DNA from: JAAFJT01 sp043772905
GTDB taxonomy: Bacteria; Bacteroidota; Bacteroidia; Chitinophagales; Saprospiraceae
Length of the DNA stretch: 57,529 nucleotides
Assembly: GCA_043772905.1 (NCBI GenBank)
Contig: JAYVFS010000016.1
Coordinates: 1 to 57,529, forward strand
Reading direction: 5' to 3'
In this document: one piece after another, positions 43,438 to 52,704 of the stretch
Layout of the letters: each line of letters begins with the position of its first letter
How positions within the stretch are numbered: position 1 is the stretch's first letter
Notes under the pieces: model-generated
Told to the model about the DNA's origin: nothing
What the model saw: the letters and a program-made list of their open reading frames with translations, nothing else
The model's database searches: none
Position numbers and translations under genes: made by a program

Positions 43438-45627
43438 CTAAACCCCTAATTCTAATTGATTCTTTACCAAATTATAATAAGCCCCACGCCGTATTGTCAA
43501 CTCCACATGTGTCCCCTCTTCAATAATTTCACCTTTTTCTAAGACAATAATCTTATCTGCATTCCTTACCGTCGAAAGTCTGTGAGCCACAACAACAACC
43601 GTTCTACCATCTAAAAATTCATTCAAATTGTCCATAATCACCAATTCATTATACGAGTCAAGTGCATTCGTTGCTTCATCAAAAAACACATAATCAGGGT
43701 TTTTATAAACCGCACGAGCAATCAGCAAACGTTGTTTCTGACCTTGCGACAAACCGATACCATCATCACCAATTTTAGTATTGTAACCCAACGGCAAAGA
43801 GTCAATATAGGACTGAATATTCGCCACTTTAACGGCTTGTAACAACCGTTTTTTGTCAATAATATCGTCGCCCAAAGCAATATTCTTAGCAATTGTATCT
43901 GAAAACACATAACCTTCTTGTAATACAACACCACAACGCTCACGCCACAATTTATGCGAAATATTATTCAACGACACGTCACCCAACAAAACAGCCCCCT
44001 CAGTAGGTTGATAAAAGTTGAGCAGAAGTTTCAAAATCGTCGTCTTTCCAGAGCCACTTGACCCCACAATCGCCGTCGTCCGACCTTTTGGAATCCGCAA
44101 AGACAATTCCTTTAAAACAGTCGGTGAATACTGCCCACCATATCTAAAACTCACACGATCTAAGTACAAATCCCCACCTTCGGGCAACATATTAAGACGT
44201 GGATGCGCCCCGTCTTCATCTTCTTTTGAATGAATTTCGTTGAGCCGTTCCAATGAAATTTTAGCATCTTGCGCCGCTTGAATAAAGTGAATCAATTGCT
44301 CCAAAGGTCCATTTAACTGACCAATAATATACTCAATTGCCACCATCGAACCAATAGACAACTGACCTTCAACAACCGCTTTAGCTGCTAAAAAAGTGAT
44401 TAAAATATTCTTAAACTCATTGAAAAAAAATGCGCCCGCCCTTTGATACTGCTCCAAAGCTAAGTAAGCAATCGAAACCCGATACAATTTCGCTTGAATC
44501 CTCTCCCACTGCCACCGTTTTTGTTTTTCGGCATTGTGCAGTTTGATTTCCTGCATACCGTAAATGAGCTGAATGAGCGAGCTTTGATTTTGGCTCATTT
44601 GGTCGAAACGCTTGTAATCGAGTTCTTTCCTTTTTTTCAAAAATAAGGTAATCCACGTCACATAAAACAGCGTAAACATAAAGTAAATACCAAATATAGT
44701 CAAATTAAAAAACGCCAAAACAACTCCAAAAACGACGAAATTAATCATCGAAAACACCGTGACCAAAGTGCTTGAAGTCAAAAAGTGTTCAACACGATGA
44801 TTGTCGTTAATACGCTGCAAAAGGTCGCCCGTCAGTTTTGAATCAAAAAACCGAACAGGCAGCTTCATGAGTTTTATCAAAAAATCGGACACTAAGGAAA
44901 TATTGACCCTCGTACCGATATGCAACAAAATCCACCCACGAATAAACTCCACCGATGCTTGCGAAATAAAGACAATCATTTGACCCATCAAAACAATCTT
45001 GATAAACCCAATATTGCTCGACGAAATACCCACATCCACAACCGCTTGCATCAGAAAAGGCATCATCAATTGGAGCACCGACCCCAAAAGCATACCTAAC
45101 AAAAGTTGTATCAGCAGTTTTTTATAACGAAAAAGGTAGGAAAAGAGGAAACGGAAGCCCGATTTATCCGTTTTGTCGCCTTCGCGTTCAAAAAATTCAG
45201 GCGTTGTTTCCAGCAGCAAAATGATGCCTTGTTCCTCGCCATTGACCGTGTCGGAAGCCCAACCGTCCATAAATTCTTCACGTGTCAACTTATATTTCCC
45301 CGAAGCGGGGTCTGCCACGCGCACATACTGAGGGGTCAATTCATAGACGACAATAAAATGCTGTTGTCGCCAGTGGGCAATCAAAGGCAAAGGCAATCCT
45401 TCTTCAAGGCGTTTCCAATTGATTTTTGCTGCCAACGAATTCATCCCTATTTTCTCCGCCGCATCTGCAATATCAATCAACGCCACACCATCTTTGCCGA
45501 TAAAAGTCAACTCGCGCAAATACTCCAGCGAATAAAAGCGACCATAATGCCGCGCAATCATGCGCAAACATGTGGCACCGCAATCCATTGCGTCCAGTTG
45601 TTTATAAAATGGAAAGTTTTTAGGCAT
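43438..45627 (-). CDS. Peptidase-containing (C39) ABC exporter
   Basis: A 729-residue bacteriocin-type ABC transporter that cleaves a double-glycine leader and exports the product. The C39 peptidase domain (1-140) has Q10, the catalytic C16 in M-D-C-G-A-T-C-L, the His in H-W-R-Q-Q-H-F-I-V-V-Y and the Asp in V-A-D-P-A-S-G. Six transmembrane helices follow (about 165-450), then the ATPase with Walker A G-S-S-G-S-G-K-T-T (about 521), signature L-S-Q-G-Q-K-Q-R (about 623) and Walker B Y-V-F-F-D-E-A (about 648). It works with the HlyD protein encoded at 40635-41930 and an outer membrane TolC protein not in the window. No leader-peptide gene was recognised nearby. Confidence 0.95.
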   Translation of the reverse strand: MPKNFPFYKQLDAMDCGATCLRMIARHYGRFYSLEYLRELTFIGKDGVALIDIADAAEKIGMNSLAAKINWKRLEEGLPLPLIAHWRQQHFIVVYELTPQYVRVADPASGKYKLTREEFMDGWASDTVNGEEQGIILLLETTPEFFEREGDKTDKSGFRFLFSYLFRYKKLLIQLLLGMLLGSVLQLMMPFLMQAVVDVGISSSNIGFIKIVLMGQMIVFISQASVEFIRGWILLHIGTRVNISLVSDFLIKLMKLPVRFFDSKLTGDLLQRINDNHRVEHFLTSSTLVTVFSMINFVVFGVVLAFFNLTIFGIYFMFTLFYVTWITLFLKKRKELDYKRFDQMSQNQSSLIQLIYGMQEIKLHNAEKQKRWQWERIQAKLYRVSIAYLALEQYQRAGAFFFNEFKNILITFLAAKAVVEGQLSIGSMVAIEYIIGQLNGPLEQLIHFIQAAQDAKISLERLNEIHSKEDEDGAHPRLNMLPEGGDLYLDRVSFRYGGQYSPTVLKELSLRIPKGRTTAIVGSSGSGKTTILKLLLNFYQPTEGAVLLGDVSLNNISHKLWRERCGVVLQEGYVFSDTIAKNIALGDDIIDKKRLLQAVKVANIQSYIDSLPLGYNTKIGDDGIGLSQGQKQRLLIARAVYKNPDYVFFDEATNALDSYNELVIMDNLNEFLDGRTVVVVAHRLSTVRNADKIIVLEKGEIIEEGTHVELTIRRGAYYNLVKNQLELGV

Positions 45628-45702
45628 ATCTCCGTTTTCGTCGTATCATAAAATTTAAATGGTTCGTATTGCAAAAAAAATCATCCTTAAAAAACAAAAT
45701 TC

Positions 45703-45729
45703 CAGTAGCCTATAAAAAATAGGCTACTG
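45703..45729. repeat. Hairpin upstream of the C39 exporter gene
   Basis: CAGTAGCCTAT and its complement flank a five-A loop, about 75 bp before the exporter start codon on minus. It could be a transcript hairpin or the terminator of an upstream transcript. Confidence 0.7.
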
Positions 45730-46052
45730 AAAATTTTGACCCGAACAAACGGGTTTAAATTTGTAAAGTTTAGAATGTTTTTCTCATAGAACTTGTTGAG
45801 TTCCCCACGAACCGATTCAGAAGTCGTCGAACAAAGGTGTATTTTTTGAAAAATGTGTAAAACACAATAATTCAGTCATTTACATATTCGACTCATTCTA
45901 ACCCTCGTAAAATCAAGAATGATACCACAAAATTTTTATGTTCCCTTAAAGATATTTAAAGATGAGACTATTTAGAAAGCGGTAGTGTCTGTCGGGTATT
46001 CGGTCTGTTTTCTCTATAAAACCAAAAACCGTGCCATTTTCTCAAAAACGAA

Positions 46053-46084
46053 AATCCCGCAAGGTCAAACGACCTTGCGGGATT
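46053..46084. repeat. Hairpin of the CCCGCAAGGTC type
   Basis: AATCCCGCAAGGTC and its complement flank an AAAC loop. It is GC-rich, in an AT-rich region, and lies downstream of the SCP2 gene on minus; T runs are weak, so it may be a repeat rather than a terminator. Confidence 0.82.
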
Positions 46085-46160
46085 AAAAAGGGTTAAAAAT
46101 ACCCAATATAGGTTACTAGTTTTTTTCTTCTTTTGAAAAAAGTAGCCCTCAGTAATTCGA

Positions 46161-46475
46161 TTACATAATGCCAAACAACTTAGCATATTTCATCATTTCA
46201 CCTGGATTTGACAATTTGATTTTACCCATCATCACTGCCATCATTGGGTTTTCTTCGCCTTTTACCAATTTCATCAATGTCTCAGATTTTGCCGTAACGG
46301 CGCATTTAGCCTCTCCTACCAAGCCATCAAGCATCTCTAATTTACCATCTGCAACGCGCAATGTTTTTTGTAAAGCCCCACTGTCGAGGTTGAAATGAAA
46401 AGTAGTTTCCACACCTTTCAAAGATTCAGGATTGATTTTAGCAGGTAAACCCGCAAGGAAGTCTTGAGCTGTCAT
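46161..46475 (-). CDS. SCP2 sterol-binding domain protein
   Basis: A 104-residue stand-alone SCP2 domain. F-H-F-N-L-D-S-G ... L-R-V-A-D-G-K-L-E ... A-K-C-A-V-T-A-K-S-E-T-L-M-K-L-V-K-G-E-E-N-P-M-M-A-V-M-M-G-K-I-K-L-S-N-P-G is the canonical core: beta sheet, then the G-K-I-K-x-x-G/N-x-x segment lining a lipid-binding tunnel. These proteins bind lipids or fatty acyl-CoA in the cytoplasm. It is followed on the same strand by no partner, but a lipase-like hydrolase gene lies 42 bp upstream, so a common lipid-related unit is possible. Confidence 0.9.
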   Translation of the reverse strand: MTAQDFLAGLPAKINPESLKGVETTFHFNLDSGALQKTLRVADGKLEMLDGLVGEAKCAVTAKSETLMKLVKGEENPMMAVMMGKIKLSNPGEMMKYAKLFGIM

Positions 46476-46516
46476 TATTATTGTTTTTTATTTTTAAAAA
46501 ATTAATTATCAATTAT

Positions 46517-47344
46517 TTATAGTTTTGAATTTAACCACATAAGTATATCATTCAAAACGGTTAATTTCTCTGGTTCATTATGTGTTTCATGGAATAAACC
46601 TTCATACTTTTTATAATCTATATTCGACACACGTTGCGCAAATGCTTCCGTTGCAGTTTGTTCAATCAATCCATCTTCAGTGCCGTGCAACATCAATGTC
46701 GGTATCGGCATCGCACCCGCAAAGGTATCCAAAAACGCTGCTGAATCGGTCATCGCCATGCCAGCCGCCGCCGTAATTTTGCTATGCACAAGCGGATCCT
46801 TAATATAAGCCTCGACAACCGCTTTATCCCGCGAAATAGTATTGACATCTAAACCCGAATCCTGCGTAAAAGTTGGCAAAATGGAGCGCATGAGTTTACC
46901 CATCGTAATCATAATCGGCTTAGGCTCAAAAGCCAAGCGAATCCATGCACTCGCTGCAATTAGCCCACGCAAAAAGGTTGGTTGACGACGAATCACATAA
47001 TTCAACGTCAAATTACCACCCATCGAATGCCCGTACAAAAACATCGGTACATCGTTCAGCCGTTGTTTTGTATCTGCTAAAAACACATCAATATCATCTA
47101 AATAGCTGTCAAAATTCGGTGTATGACCGCGTTTCCCTTCCGATTTACCATGACCTCGATTGTCAATAGCCAAAACAGCAAAACCTTGTTTGTTGAAAAA
47201 ATCAGCCACATGTTTATAACGTCCACCATGTTCGCCGAAGCCATGAACGATGCAAATAATCGCTTTATACTGAGGGGGGGTATTTTCTCTGATAAAAAGT
47301 TGTATGCCGTCTTTTGCCGTTAGGCTTTTCGTTATTTCTGCCAT
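46517..47344 (-). CDS. Alpha/beta hydrolase, monoacylglycerol lipase type
   Basis: A 275-residue serine hydrolase. V-H-G-F-G-E-H-G-G-R-Y supplies the H-G oxyanion region, D-N-R-G-H-G-K-S-E-G-K-R-G-H is the lysophospholipase/monoacylglycerol lipase signature, G-H-S-M-G-G carries the nucleophilic Ser, and L-H-G-T-E-D-G and F-H-E-T-H-N-E the Asp and His. It probably hydrolyses monoacylglycerols or lysophospholipids in the cytoplasm. It lies directly upstream of the SCP2 gene on the same strand. A 12-mer at 47267 sits in the first 30 codons and is translated N-T-P-P-Q-Y-K. Confidence 0.92.
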   Translation of the reverse strand: MAEITKSLTAKDGIQLFIRENTPPQYKAIICIVHGFGEHGGRYKHVADFFNKQGFAVLAIDNRGHGKSEGKRGHTPNFDSYLDDIDVFLADTKQRLNDVPMFLYGHSMGGNLTLNYVIRRQPTFLRGLIAASAWIRLAFEPKPIMITMGKLMRSILPTFTQDSGLDVNTISRDKAVVEAYIKDPLVHSKITAAAGMAMTDSAAFLDTFAGAMPIPTLMLHGTEDGLIEQTATEAFAQRVSNIDYKKYEGLFHETHNEPEKLTVLNDILMWLNSKL

Positions 47345-47366
47345 TTTTATATTTTATGAATGTGCC

Positions 47367-47374
47367 CAAAGGTA
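47367..47374 (-). promoter_or_regulatory. Candidate -7 element TACCTTTG of the hydrolase gene
   Basis: On minus, TACCTTTG lies 22 bp before the start codon; a TTTG 22 bp further upstream (complement of 47397-47400) is a possible, slightly over-spaced -33 box. Confidence 0.5.
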
Positions 47375-47471
47375 AATAAAGCGTTGATTATTTTTACAAA
47401 AAAGAGAAGTTAAGTGTCTCTATCTTTACGCCTCTTTTCAAATTTTAATAAGCTAAAAGTCCTTTTCCGTT

Positions 47472-47765
47472 ATGAAATTCATGAAAAATGCCCCCCTCAG
47501 TATGACAGAGGTTTTTCTAATCGAAGCCATCATTTACATTGCTATGTGGATGTGGGACGAATATGTCGCTACAATTATGACCCTTTCATTCTCTTCCATC
47601 GCCCTTTTTGTATTGGTTATTTCGCTCATTTCAGAACTCATTGAACGGTCGAAAGTACCTCGTTGGTATTTTACTTATATGCTTATTTCAATCCTAACAC
47701 CATTGATTATTGGTGCTTTTTTTTGGGTTTTAAACAATGGTAGTTTTCCTTGGATGAAAGGTTAA
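47472..47765 (+). CDS. Small membrane protein with three predicted helices
   Basis: A 97-residue protein with no family I recognise. Hydrophobic helices lie at about residues 13-28, 36-54 and 68-86, with a short charged loop S-E-L-I-E-R-S-K-V-P-R. A 12-mer copy (47492-47503) is inside the first ten codons, translated A-P-L-S-M; the ATG at its end (residue 11, M-T-E-V-F-L) is an alternative start that would place the motif in the leader. It is divergent from the hydrolase gene and appears to be transcribed alone. Confidence 0.65.
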   Translation: MKFMKNAPLSMTEVFLIEAIIYIAMWMWDEYVATIMTLSFSSIALFVLVISLISELIERSKVPRWYFTYMLISILTPLIIGAFFWVLNNGSFPWMKG

Positions 47766-47892
47766 ATTCAATACTTTTTATTTTCAATTTTAATGTTTCT
47801 TAAATTAATAACATTGATTTTTACATCTAATTTAAACAATATTAAAATTGAATTTCAATATTGTTTAAATTTAAAGAAAATAATAATCAGAA

Positions 47893-49185
47893 TTATAAAA
47901 ACTGAACTAACTTATCTACAATAGGCTGTCTTAATTCAGTTAAATAACTATCTCTATTTGCTTTTTTATAACGATAATAATTTAAAATTTTAGACCCCTC
48001 AGTATAAACCCGCCAAGCGAGCAATCCAGTACCAATCAGTACAATAACATAAGCCAAAGTCTCAAAGAAATTCAAATCCTTTCCATAAAAAAGAGCTTCT
48101 GATTGTAGCCACCAAAACAAAGGGAAAAAGACCAAACCTGCACAATACCGAATCGTTGAGTCATAAGATTCATGCCCTTTTGCTAAGGAAATCATGTGAT
48201 TTGACAACCACGCAGGTATGATATTACCTAAAAAACCAACCATAAAGGCAGGAAAAGCGACTAAAATGCCGATTATACTGAGGGGGGTATTTGTCGTTTT
48301 TTTAGAAGCATCTTTTAATTTCATACTGTCTAAGGTTGTAAAATATCGCTCAACATTGTCTTTAAATTGCTCATAATCAACAATATCGGTCTGTTGCCAC
48401 GCATGAATTTTAGCTATCAATTTTTTACTGCGTCCATGATGTGCTTCTGTATCTAAGGGTGCGTCGTTGGTTAGAAGTATTTCTAATTTTTTCAAAAAAT
48501 TATCTTCTTCTGCGCTGTTGCAATTGACGGTCAATTTAATGAATTGATTTTCAATATCTTGCGTCAAATCTTGAACAACTTGACGGGAATTTTCGGCATA
48601 AGCATTGGCATAGTTATCGGCTAAAAACGGTGCGCCGACTTCGACGACCACATCAGTCCCAAATTTTAAACCATCGTAATACGTGATACCAACAGGCAAA
48701 ATACGCAAATCTAAGGCGAAATTATTTTTGGCTTCAGCACTAAAAACGATGCGAGCTGTACCTGTTTTACATTCTCGAATATGCCTTTCGGCATAACTTG
48801 TGCCTTCGGGCGCGACATAAATGCTGCGTCCTGCCTGTAAATGTTCGTCGCACGCCTTGAAAGCATCGTCATTTTGTGGCGTTTCACCAGGTTTTATGTC
48901 TTGAATACGCTGTATAGGAATGCAAAACAAGGTGCTTAAAATCGCTCCTGAAATCGGGTTTTTAAACAAACTATAATTCGCCAACAAATAACATGGTTCA
49001 CGCGAATACATCAGCGCAAAAAGCGGGTCAAGTGCTGTGTTCGCATGATTGGACACAATCATCAAAGGACCTTTCGCTGTTAGATTTGAGCGATTTATGA
49101 ATACTATTTTTCGATAATAAATATGGAGCGTCGTCGCCGCTAAGGCTTGCAAAAAACGGAAGACGAGTTTAGGAATTGGGTTCAT
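47893..49185 (-). CDS. PlsC-like lysophospholipid acyltransferase
   Basis: A 430-residue acyltransferase of the glycerol-3-phosphate/lysophosphatidate type. V-S-N-H-A-N-T-A-L-D-P-L-F is the catalytic block (His and Asp separated by five residues, as is common in this long subfamily rather than four), and V-A-P-E-G-T-S-Y is the E-G-T substrate-binding block. The C-terminal third has about four hydrophobic helices (about 310-400) that would hold it in the inner membrane. It probably takes part in phospholipid synthesis or turnover. Two 12-mers lie inside in opposite orientations (47995, 48275), both in the less conserved C-terminal part. Confidence 0.9.
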   Translation of the reverse strand: MNPIPKLVFRFLQALAATTLHIYYRKIVFINRSNLTAKGPLMIVSNHANTALDPLFALMYSREPCYLLANYSLFKNPISGAILSTLFCIPIQRIQDIKPGETPQNDDAFKACDEHLQAGRSIYVAPEGTSYAERHIRECKTGTARIVFSAEAKNNFALDLRILPVGITYYDGLKFGTDVVVEVGAPFLADNYANAYAENSRQVVQDLTQDIENQFIKLTVNCNSAEEDNFLKKLEILLTNDAPLDTEAHHGRSKKLIAKIHAWQQTDIVDYEQFKDNVERYFTTLDSMKLKDASKKTTNTPLSIIGILVAFPAFMVGFLGNIIPAWLSNHMISLAKGHESYDSTIRYCAGLVFFPLFWWLQSEALFYGKDLNFFETLAYVIVLIGTGLLAWRVYTEGSKILNYYRYKKANRDSYLTELRQPIVDKLVQFL

Positions 49186-49396
49186 ACGTTTTGAGATTTC
49201 AACTTATTGAGTCGTATTTTTAAAATTGACATTTTATCAGAAATTGAAATTATATCTATTCATATTAAAAAATTATGAAAATTCAACATTATTAATTTGT
49301 GTTATTGACATACCAAGATTACATTTGTAACAATTACATTGTAAAAACTCAAAACATCTTTCTTTTTCAACCAAAACCAAACAGAATGTTAACTTA

Positions 49397-49451
49397 GCAA
49401 TCCGCAATCCACAATCCGCAATCCGCAATCCGCAATCCGCAATCCGCAATC
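49397..49451. repeat. Eight-unit 7-bp tandem repeat GCAATCC
   Basis: Units start at 49397, 49404, 49411 (with A for the first base), 49418, 49425, 49432, 49439 and a last partial one at 49446. Such short tandem arrays are prone to slippage and vary in copy number. Confidence 0.93.
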
Positions 49452-49670
49452 TTAAAAGGTTGTTTGTTTTTGGGTTTGCTTTTATACTTGATTTGACTTG
49501 TCATTGAAAGATTTCAAAAAGACATTAAGTGATGCTTGTGTCTTGGATAAACCTAATTTCTTAACCAAAAAATGAAAATGTTATGTTTGATTCTTCTTAA
49601 ATCCACTTTTTATTGTTTTGGGTCTCTTTTGAGTCCTGTATCTTGTTTTTGGCATTACCTAAAAACAAAT

Positions 49671-49728
49671 CAGGCGTACTGTGTACGCCTGACCAACTTA
49701 CCATAACCGCTAAATCATTGGTAAGTTG
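49671..49728 (+). promoter_or_regulatory. Two consecutive leader hairpins before the M4 protease gene
   Basis: CAGGCGTAC and GTACGCCTG (49671-49691, 3-base loop) are followed by CAACTTACCA and TGGTAAGTTG (49694-49728, 15-base loop). They lie 43-100 bp before the start codon. The first could be a terminator or attenuator, although no T run follows; function is unknown. Confidence 0.45.
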
Positions 49729-49770
49729 TTGCTAAAACCTAATTTAGTTCAACAAAATTAATTTATTAAA

Positions 49771-51996
49771 ATGAAAAAGATTCTAATTCTTAGTGTTTTA
49801 TTTACATTTTTTGCTTGTTTTCAAGCTATTGCTCAACGCATACCAAAAGCTACTCGTGATGACAATCAAGTTATCAAGAACCTTACTAATAGAACCGATA
49901 AAAGCGGTTGGCTGTATTACAAAAATGGTTTGAAATTAAACCATCAAAGCCTCTTAAATGACAACAAAGATGCTTTTGGGCTTACACCTAATGATGTCAT
50001 GAAAATTGATAAAGAACAAACAGACGAATTGGGCGGTAAGCATCTTCGCCTAAAGCAGTATTATAAAGGTGTCAAAGTGGAGGATGCAGACTATGTTTTG
50101 CATTATGATCGCAAAGGAAATTTGACACATTCAAACGGTCAACTGGGAGAAGAAATTGACAATAACACCAATGTCATTCCTTCAATTAGTGAATCAGAAG
50201 CATTAGCAAAATCCGTTGCTGCGTTAGATGGTTTAAAACCTATTTGGTTAGAACCAACTTGGGAGCAACGTATTAAAAGAGAAAAAGAGGACTCTTCGGC
50301 TACTTACAAACCCAAAGGGAAATTACTTCTAGTCCTCTCCGATAATAGAAAATATAATTTAGCTTACGTTTTTGATATTGAGACCATTAACCCTTCAGGT
50401 GATTGGAAAGTTTATATTGATGCCAGAAACAGGCAGATTATTAAAAAATTATCTAATATACAGCAATGCACACCAGTTGCCATTACGTTTACATCACTTT
50501 ATAATGGTGTACAAGGTGTTTTAGGCAGGAGAGCAGGTTGGTTTTCAAGTTGGAGAGGTCTTGAGACATGTAATAATGAAGTTAATGCAGAAACTGTTCA
50601 CACCGATGGTTCAGCAGTTGTAAATAACAGCGATTCATGGGGAACTTATCAACAACAATTTACTTCAGCTCATTGGGCAGTTGACCAAAGTTGGAATTAT
50701 TTTAAAGACAAATTTAATCGTAGTGGTTGGGATGGCAATCATAAGAAAGTATTAACAAAGGTAGAGCCGAATAATTTTGGGAATATAGCTTTTTATAGCC
50801 CCGCAAATCAAACATTAAATATTTTTAAAGATATAATGTCACTAGACATAACAGGACATGAATATACGCACGGTTTAACACATCATACATCAATGCTAGG
50901 TGGTACAGGTGAATCGGGAGCATTGAATGAGTCTTTTTCAGATATTTTTGGTGTACTAATTAATCGTTATGCCACTGGCAATATAAACTGGTCAATTGGA
51001 ACAGAGATACCTTGGGGGGCTGTAGGATTTACAGTAATAAGAGATTTAGCAAACCCCACTAATTCCTGTTGTGCACCTGTTCAAAACGCCAGTGCTTCTA
51101 TTTTTGGTGGTGCTAATTGGTTTAATACTGCGGATATTAGTGACGCAAATGATAGAGGTGGGATACATCACAATAACGGTGTTCAAAATCGTTGGTTTAA
51201 CCTATTATCTGTTGGCGGTTTTCAAAATAACACTTCTGTTCAAGGTATAGGCATAGATAAAGCTGCTGGTATCTCATATCATAACTTAACAACACAATTA
51301 ACTTCTAATTCTAATTTTCAAGCAGCCGCCAATGGTGCGACGGCTGCTGCCGAAGCTCTCTACGGATGTAATTCTTTTGAGTTAGAACAAACAAGACTTG
51401 CTTGGCAAGCAGTTGGCGTTAATCCACCTCAACCACAACTCAACCTTTTTGGTCAAACTAATATATGTAGCGAGTCTTATTTCGATACTTATATCAATTT
51501 CGATGCTTGCTGGTGTTTTGGGACAAACTACACATGGTCATATCCATCTCAATTTAGCGGCACTACTTACGGGAATGGCAACAGCACATTAGCACTTACA
51601 ATTCCTGCCAATGAAAATGGTTATTTTCAAATTACTGTCACAGGTAATTTTAATGGTATAGTTCAAACTCAATCTCTTTGGTTGTCTGTTTCAAATTGTG
51701 GGGGGCAATATTATTCTGTTAAACCTAATACACATTTGACACAATCAAATCAATTCACATTGTCGCCTAATCCAACATCTGATATTGTGAATATTACTCT
51801 TCCAAACGGTATTAATAACGCCATTTTTGATGCCGAACTTTACAATTCTTTAGGTCAACTTGTTTACAAAAGAAAAATTACTAATTCTGACAACCGCTTG
51901 GAAATATCTGAATTACCAAAAGGTTTTTATAATGTTATATTGAGAAACACTTCTGATAAAAAAGTTGTATTCACTAATAAATTGACTAAAATGTAA
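49771..51996 (+). CDS. Secreted M4 (thermolysin-type) metalloprotease with T9SS type A domain
   Basis: A 741-residue exported zinc protease. A signal peptide (1-21, ending A-I-A-Q) precedes an FTP/PepSY-type propeptide (about 30-225), then the M4 catalytic domain: H-E-Y-T-H near 363 (zinc ligands and catalytic Glu), N-E-S-F-S-D near 388 (third ligand Glu) and H-H-N-N-G-V-Q-N-R-W near 470 (catalytic His). A beta-rich C-terminal region ends in a type A sorting domain starting L-S-P-N-P. It would be secreted by the type IX system to degrade external protein. It contains no 12-mer. The outer membrane protein gene starts only 5 bp after its stop codon. Confidence 0.95.
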   Translation: MKKILILSVLFTFFACFQAIAQRIPKATRDDNQVIKNLTNRTDKSGWLYYKNGLKLNHQSLLNDNKDAFGLTPNDVMKIDKEQTDELGGKHLRLKQYYKGVKVEDADYVLHYDRKGNLTHSNGQLGEEIDNNTNVIPSISESEALAKSVAALDGLKPIWLEPTWEQRIKREKEDSSATYKPKGKLLLVLSDNRKYNLAYVFDIETINPSGDWKVYIDARNRQIIKKLSNIQQCTPVAITFTSLYNGVQGVLGRRAGWFSSWRGLETCNNEVNAETVHTDGSAVVNNSDSWGTYQQQFTSAHWAVDQSWNYFKDKFNRSGWDGNHKKVLTKVEPNNFGNIAFYSPANQTLNIFKDIMSLDITGHEYTHGLTHHTSMLGGTGESGALNESFSDIFGVLINRYATGNINWSIGTEIPWGAVGFTVIRDLANPTNSCCAPVQNASASIFGGANWFNTADISDANDRGGIHHNNGVQNRWFNLLSVGGFQNNTSVQGIGIDKAAGISYHNLTTQLTSNSNFQAAANGATAAAEALYGCNSFELEQTRLAWQAVGVNPPQPQLNLFGQTNICSESYFDTYINFDACWCFGTNYTWSYPSQFSGTTYGNGNSTLALTIPANENGYFQITVTGNFNGIVQTQSLWLSVSNCGGQYYSVKPNTHLTQSNQFTLSPNPTSDIVNITLPNGINNAIFDAELYNSLGQLVYKRKITNSDNRLEISELPKGFYNVILRNTSDKKVVFTNKLTKM

Positions 51997-52001
51997 CAGT
52001 C

Positions 52002-52634
52002 ATGAAAAAGTATCTTTTATTTCTACTTATCAATTGCTATTTTTCAATAAATGCACAAAATAAACTCCACCCCTTTTCGGTATCATTCAAAGTTGGTCCT
52101 ATTTTTTCAAGTTATGAGTCAAATTCATGGCTTTCAACAAACCTTGAAACAAAAAACCGTTGGAATATTGAATTGGGTGTAGAAGAAAATAAGTTTGGAT
52201 TTGGCATTAATGCTCGATATATCACTCAACGTGGATTTATTCGAAACCCACTTCCGCAAAAAAAGCCTATTCAAATTGTAAACGATAGATTTAATCTTCA
52301 ATTGGGAGATAGACTAGGACATTTGCAGTATATTTCAAAATTTTCTTTTTTCATTAATAAGAGAGCTTTCGTATTAAATAAAAAAAATAAGGTTGACTTT
52401 GCTGTTGGTACACAGATGCGACAGGGATGGACTATTTATTTTAACCACAACTTTGGTTGGGAAACATGGACCGATGATATACCTATAGATAAATATGGAC
52501 TTCTTTTACGGTTAGGTTATACCTATATGATTAGCAAACATTTTAGTATAACCACTAATATCGAGTATTCAAGATTTAAAATGAAACCTGCTGACTTTTG
52601 GGATTTTAATGTCTTGGCAGGGGTTAGATTTTAG
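52002..52634 (+). CDS. Uncharacterised outer membrane beta-barrel protein
   Basis: A 210-residue protein with a signal peptide (1-18, ending I-N-A-Q) and alternating hydrophobic strands ending in the phenylalanine typical of outer membrane barrels (N-V-L-A-G-V-R-F). I do not recognise a specific family; it resembles small outer membrane beta-barrel domains of Bacteroidota. Cotranscription with the M4 protease gene (5-bp gap) suggests a role linked to that protease, such as surface retention or peptide uptake; this is inference. A terminator follows. Confidence 0.7.
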   Translation: MKKYLLFLLINCYFSINAQNKLHPFSVSFKVGPIFSSYESNSWLSTNLETKNRWNIELGVEENKFGFGINARYITQRGFIRNPLPQKKPIQIVNDRFNLQLGDRLGHLQYISKFSFFINKRAFVLNKKNKVDFAVGTQMRQGWTIYFNHNFGWETWTDDIPIDKYGLLLRLGYTYMISKHFSITTNIEYSRFKMKPADFWDFNVLAGVRF

Positions 52635-52640
52635 TCCTCT

Positions 52641-52685
52641 AAAATGAGGCTGTCTGATTAATCATCATGACAACCTCATTTTTTT
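52641..52685. terminator. Terminator after the outer membrane protein gene
   Basis: AAAATGAGGCTGTC (52641-52654) pairs, with a single bulge, with GACAACCTCATTTT (52669-52682), followed by TTTTT. It lies between convergent genes and could serve lpxK on minus as well. Confidence 0.85.
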
Positions 52686-52704
52686 ATACTTTATTAGAAT
52701 CTTA

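Larger units (their letters stand above)
45628..46160. other. Intergenic region with two palindromes, no gene
   Basis: About 530 AT-rich bases. It contains hairpins at 45703-45729 and 46053-46084 and a degenerate 12-mer at 46145-46154. I searched by eye for a small double-glycine leader gene that could feed the adjacent C39 exporter and did not see one. Confidence 0.5.
49186..49770. other. Divergent intergenic region with tandem 7-mers and leader hairpins
   Basis: About 585 AT-rich bases between the acyltransferase gene (minus) and the metalloprotease gene (plus). It has a 7-bp tandem repeat (49397-49451) and two adjacent hairpins (49671-49728) but no 12-mer and no recognisable gene or TAnnTTTG promoter. 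Confidence 0.6.

Noticed and set aside
49671..49728. Known riboswitch in the protease leader
   Set aside because: Only two simple hairpins are visible; none of the conserved cores of riboswitch classes I know (for example cobalamin, TPP or SAM) is present.
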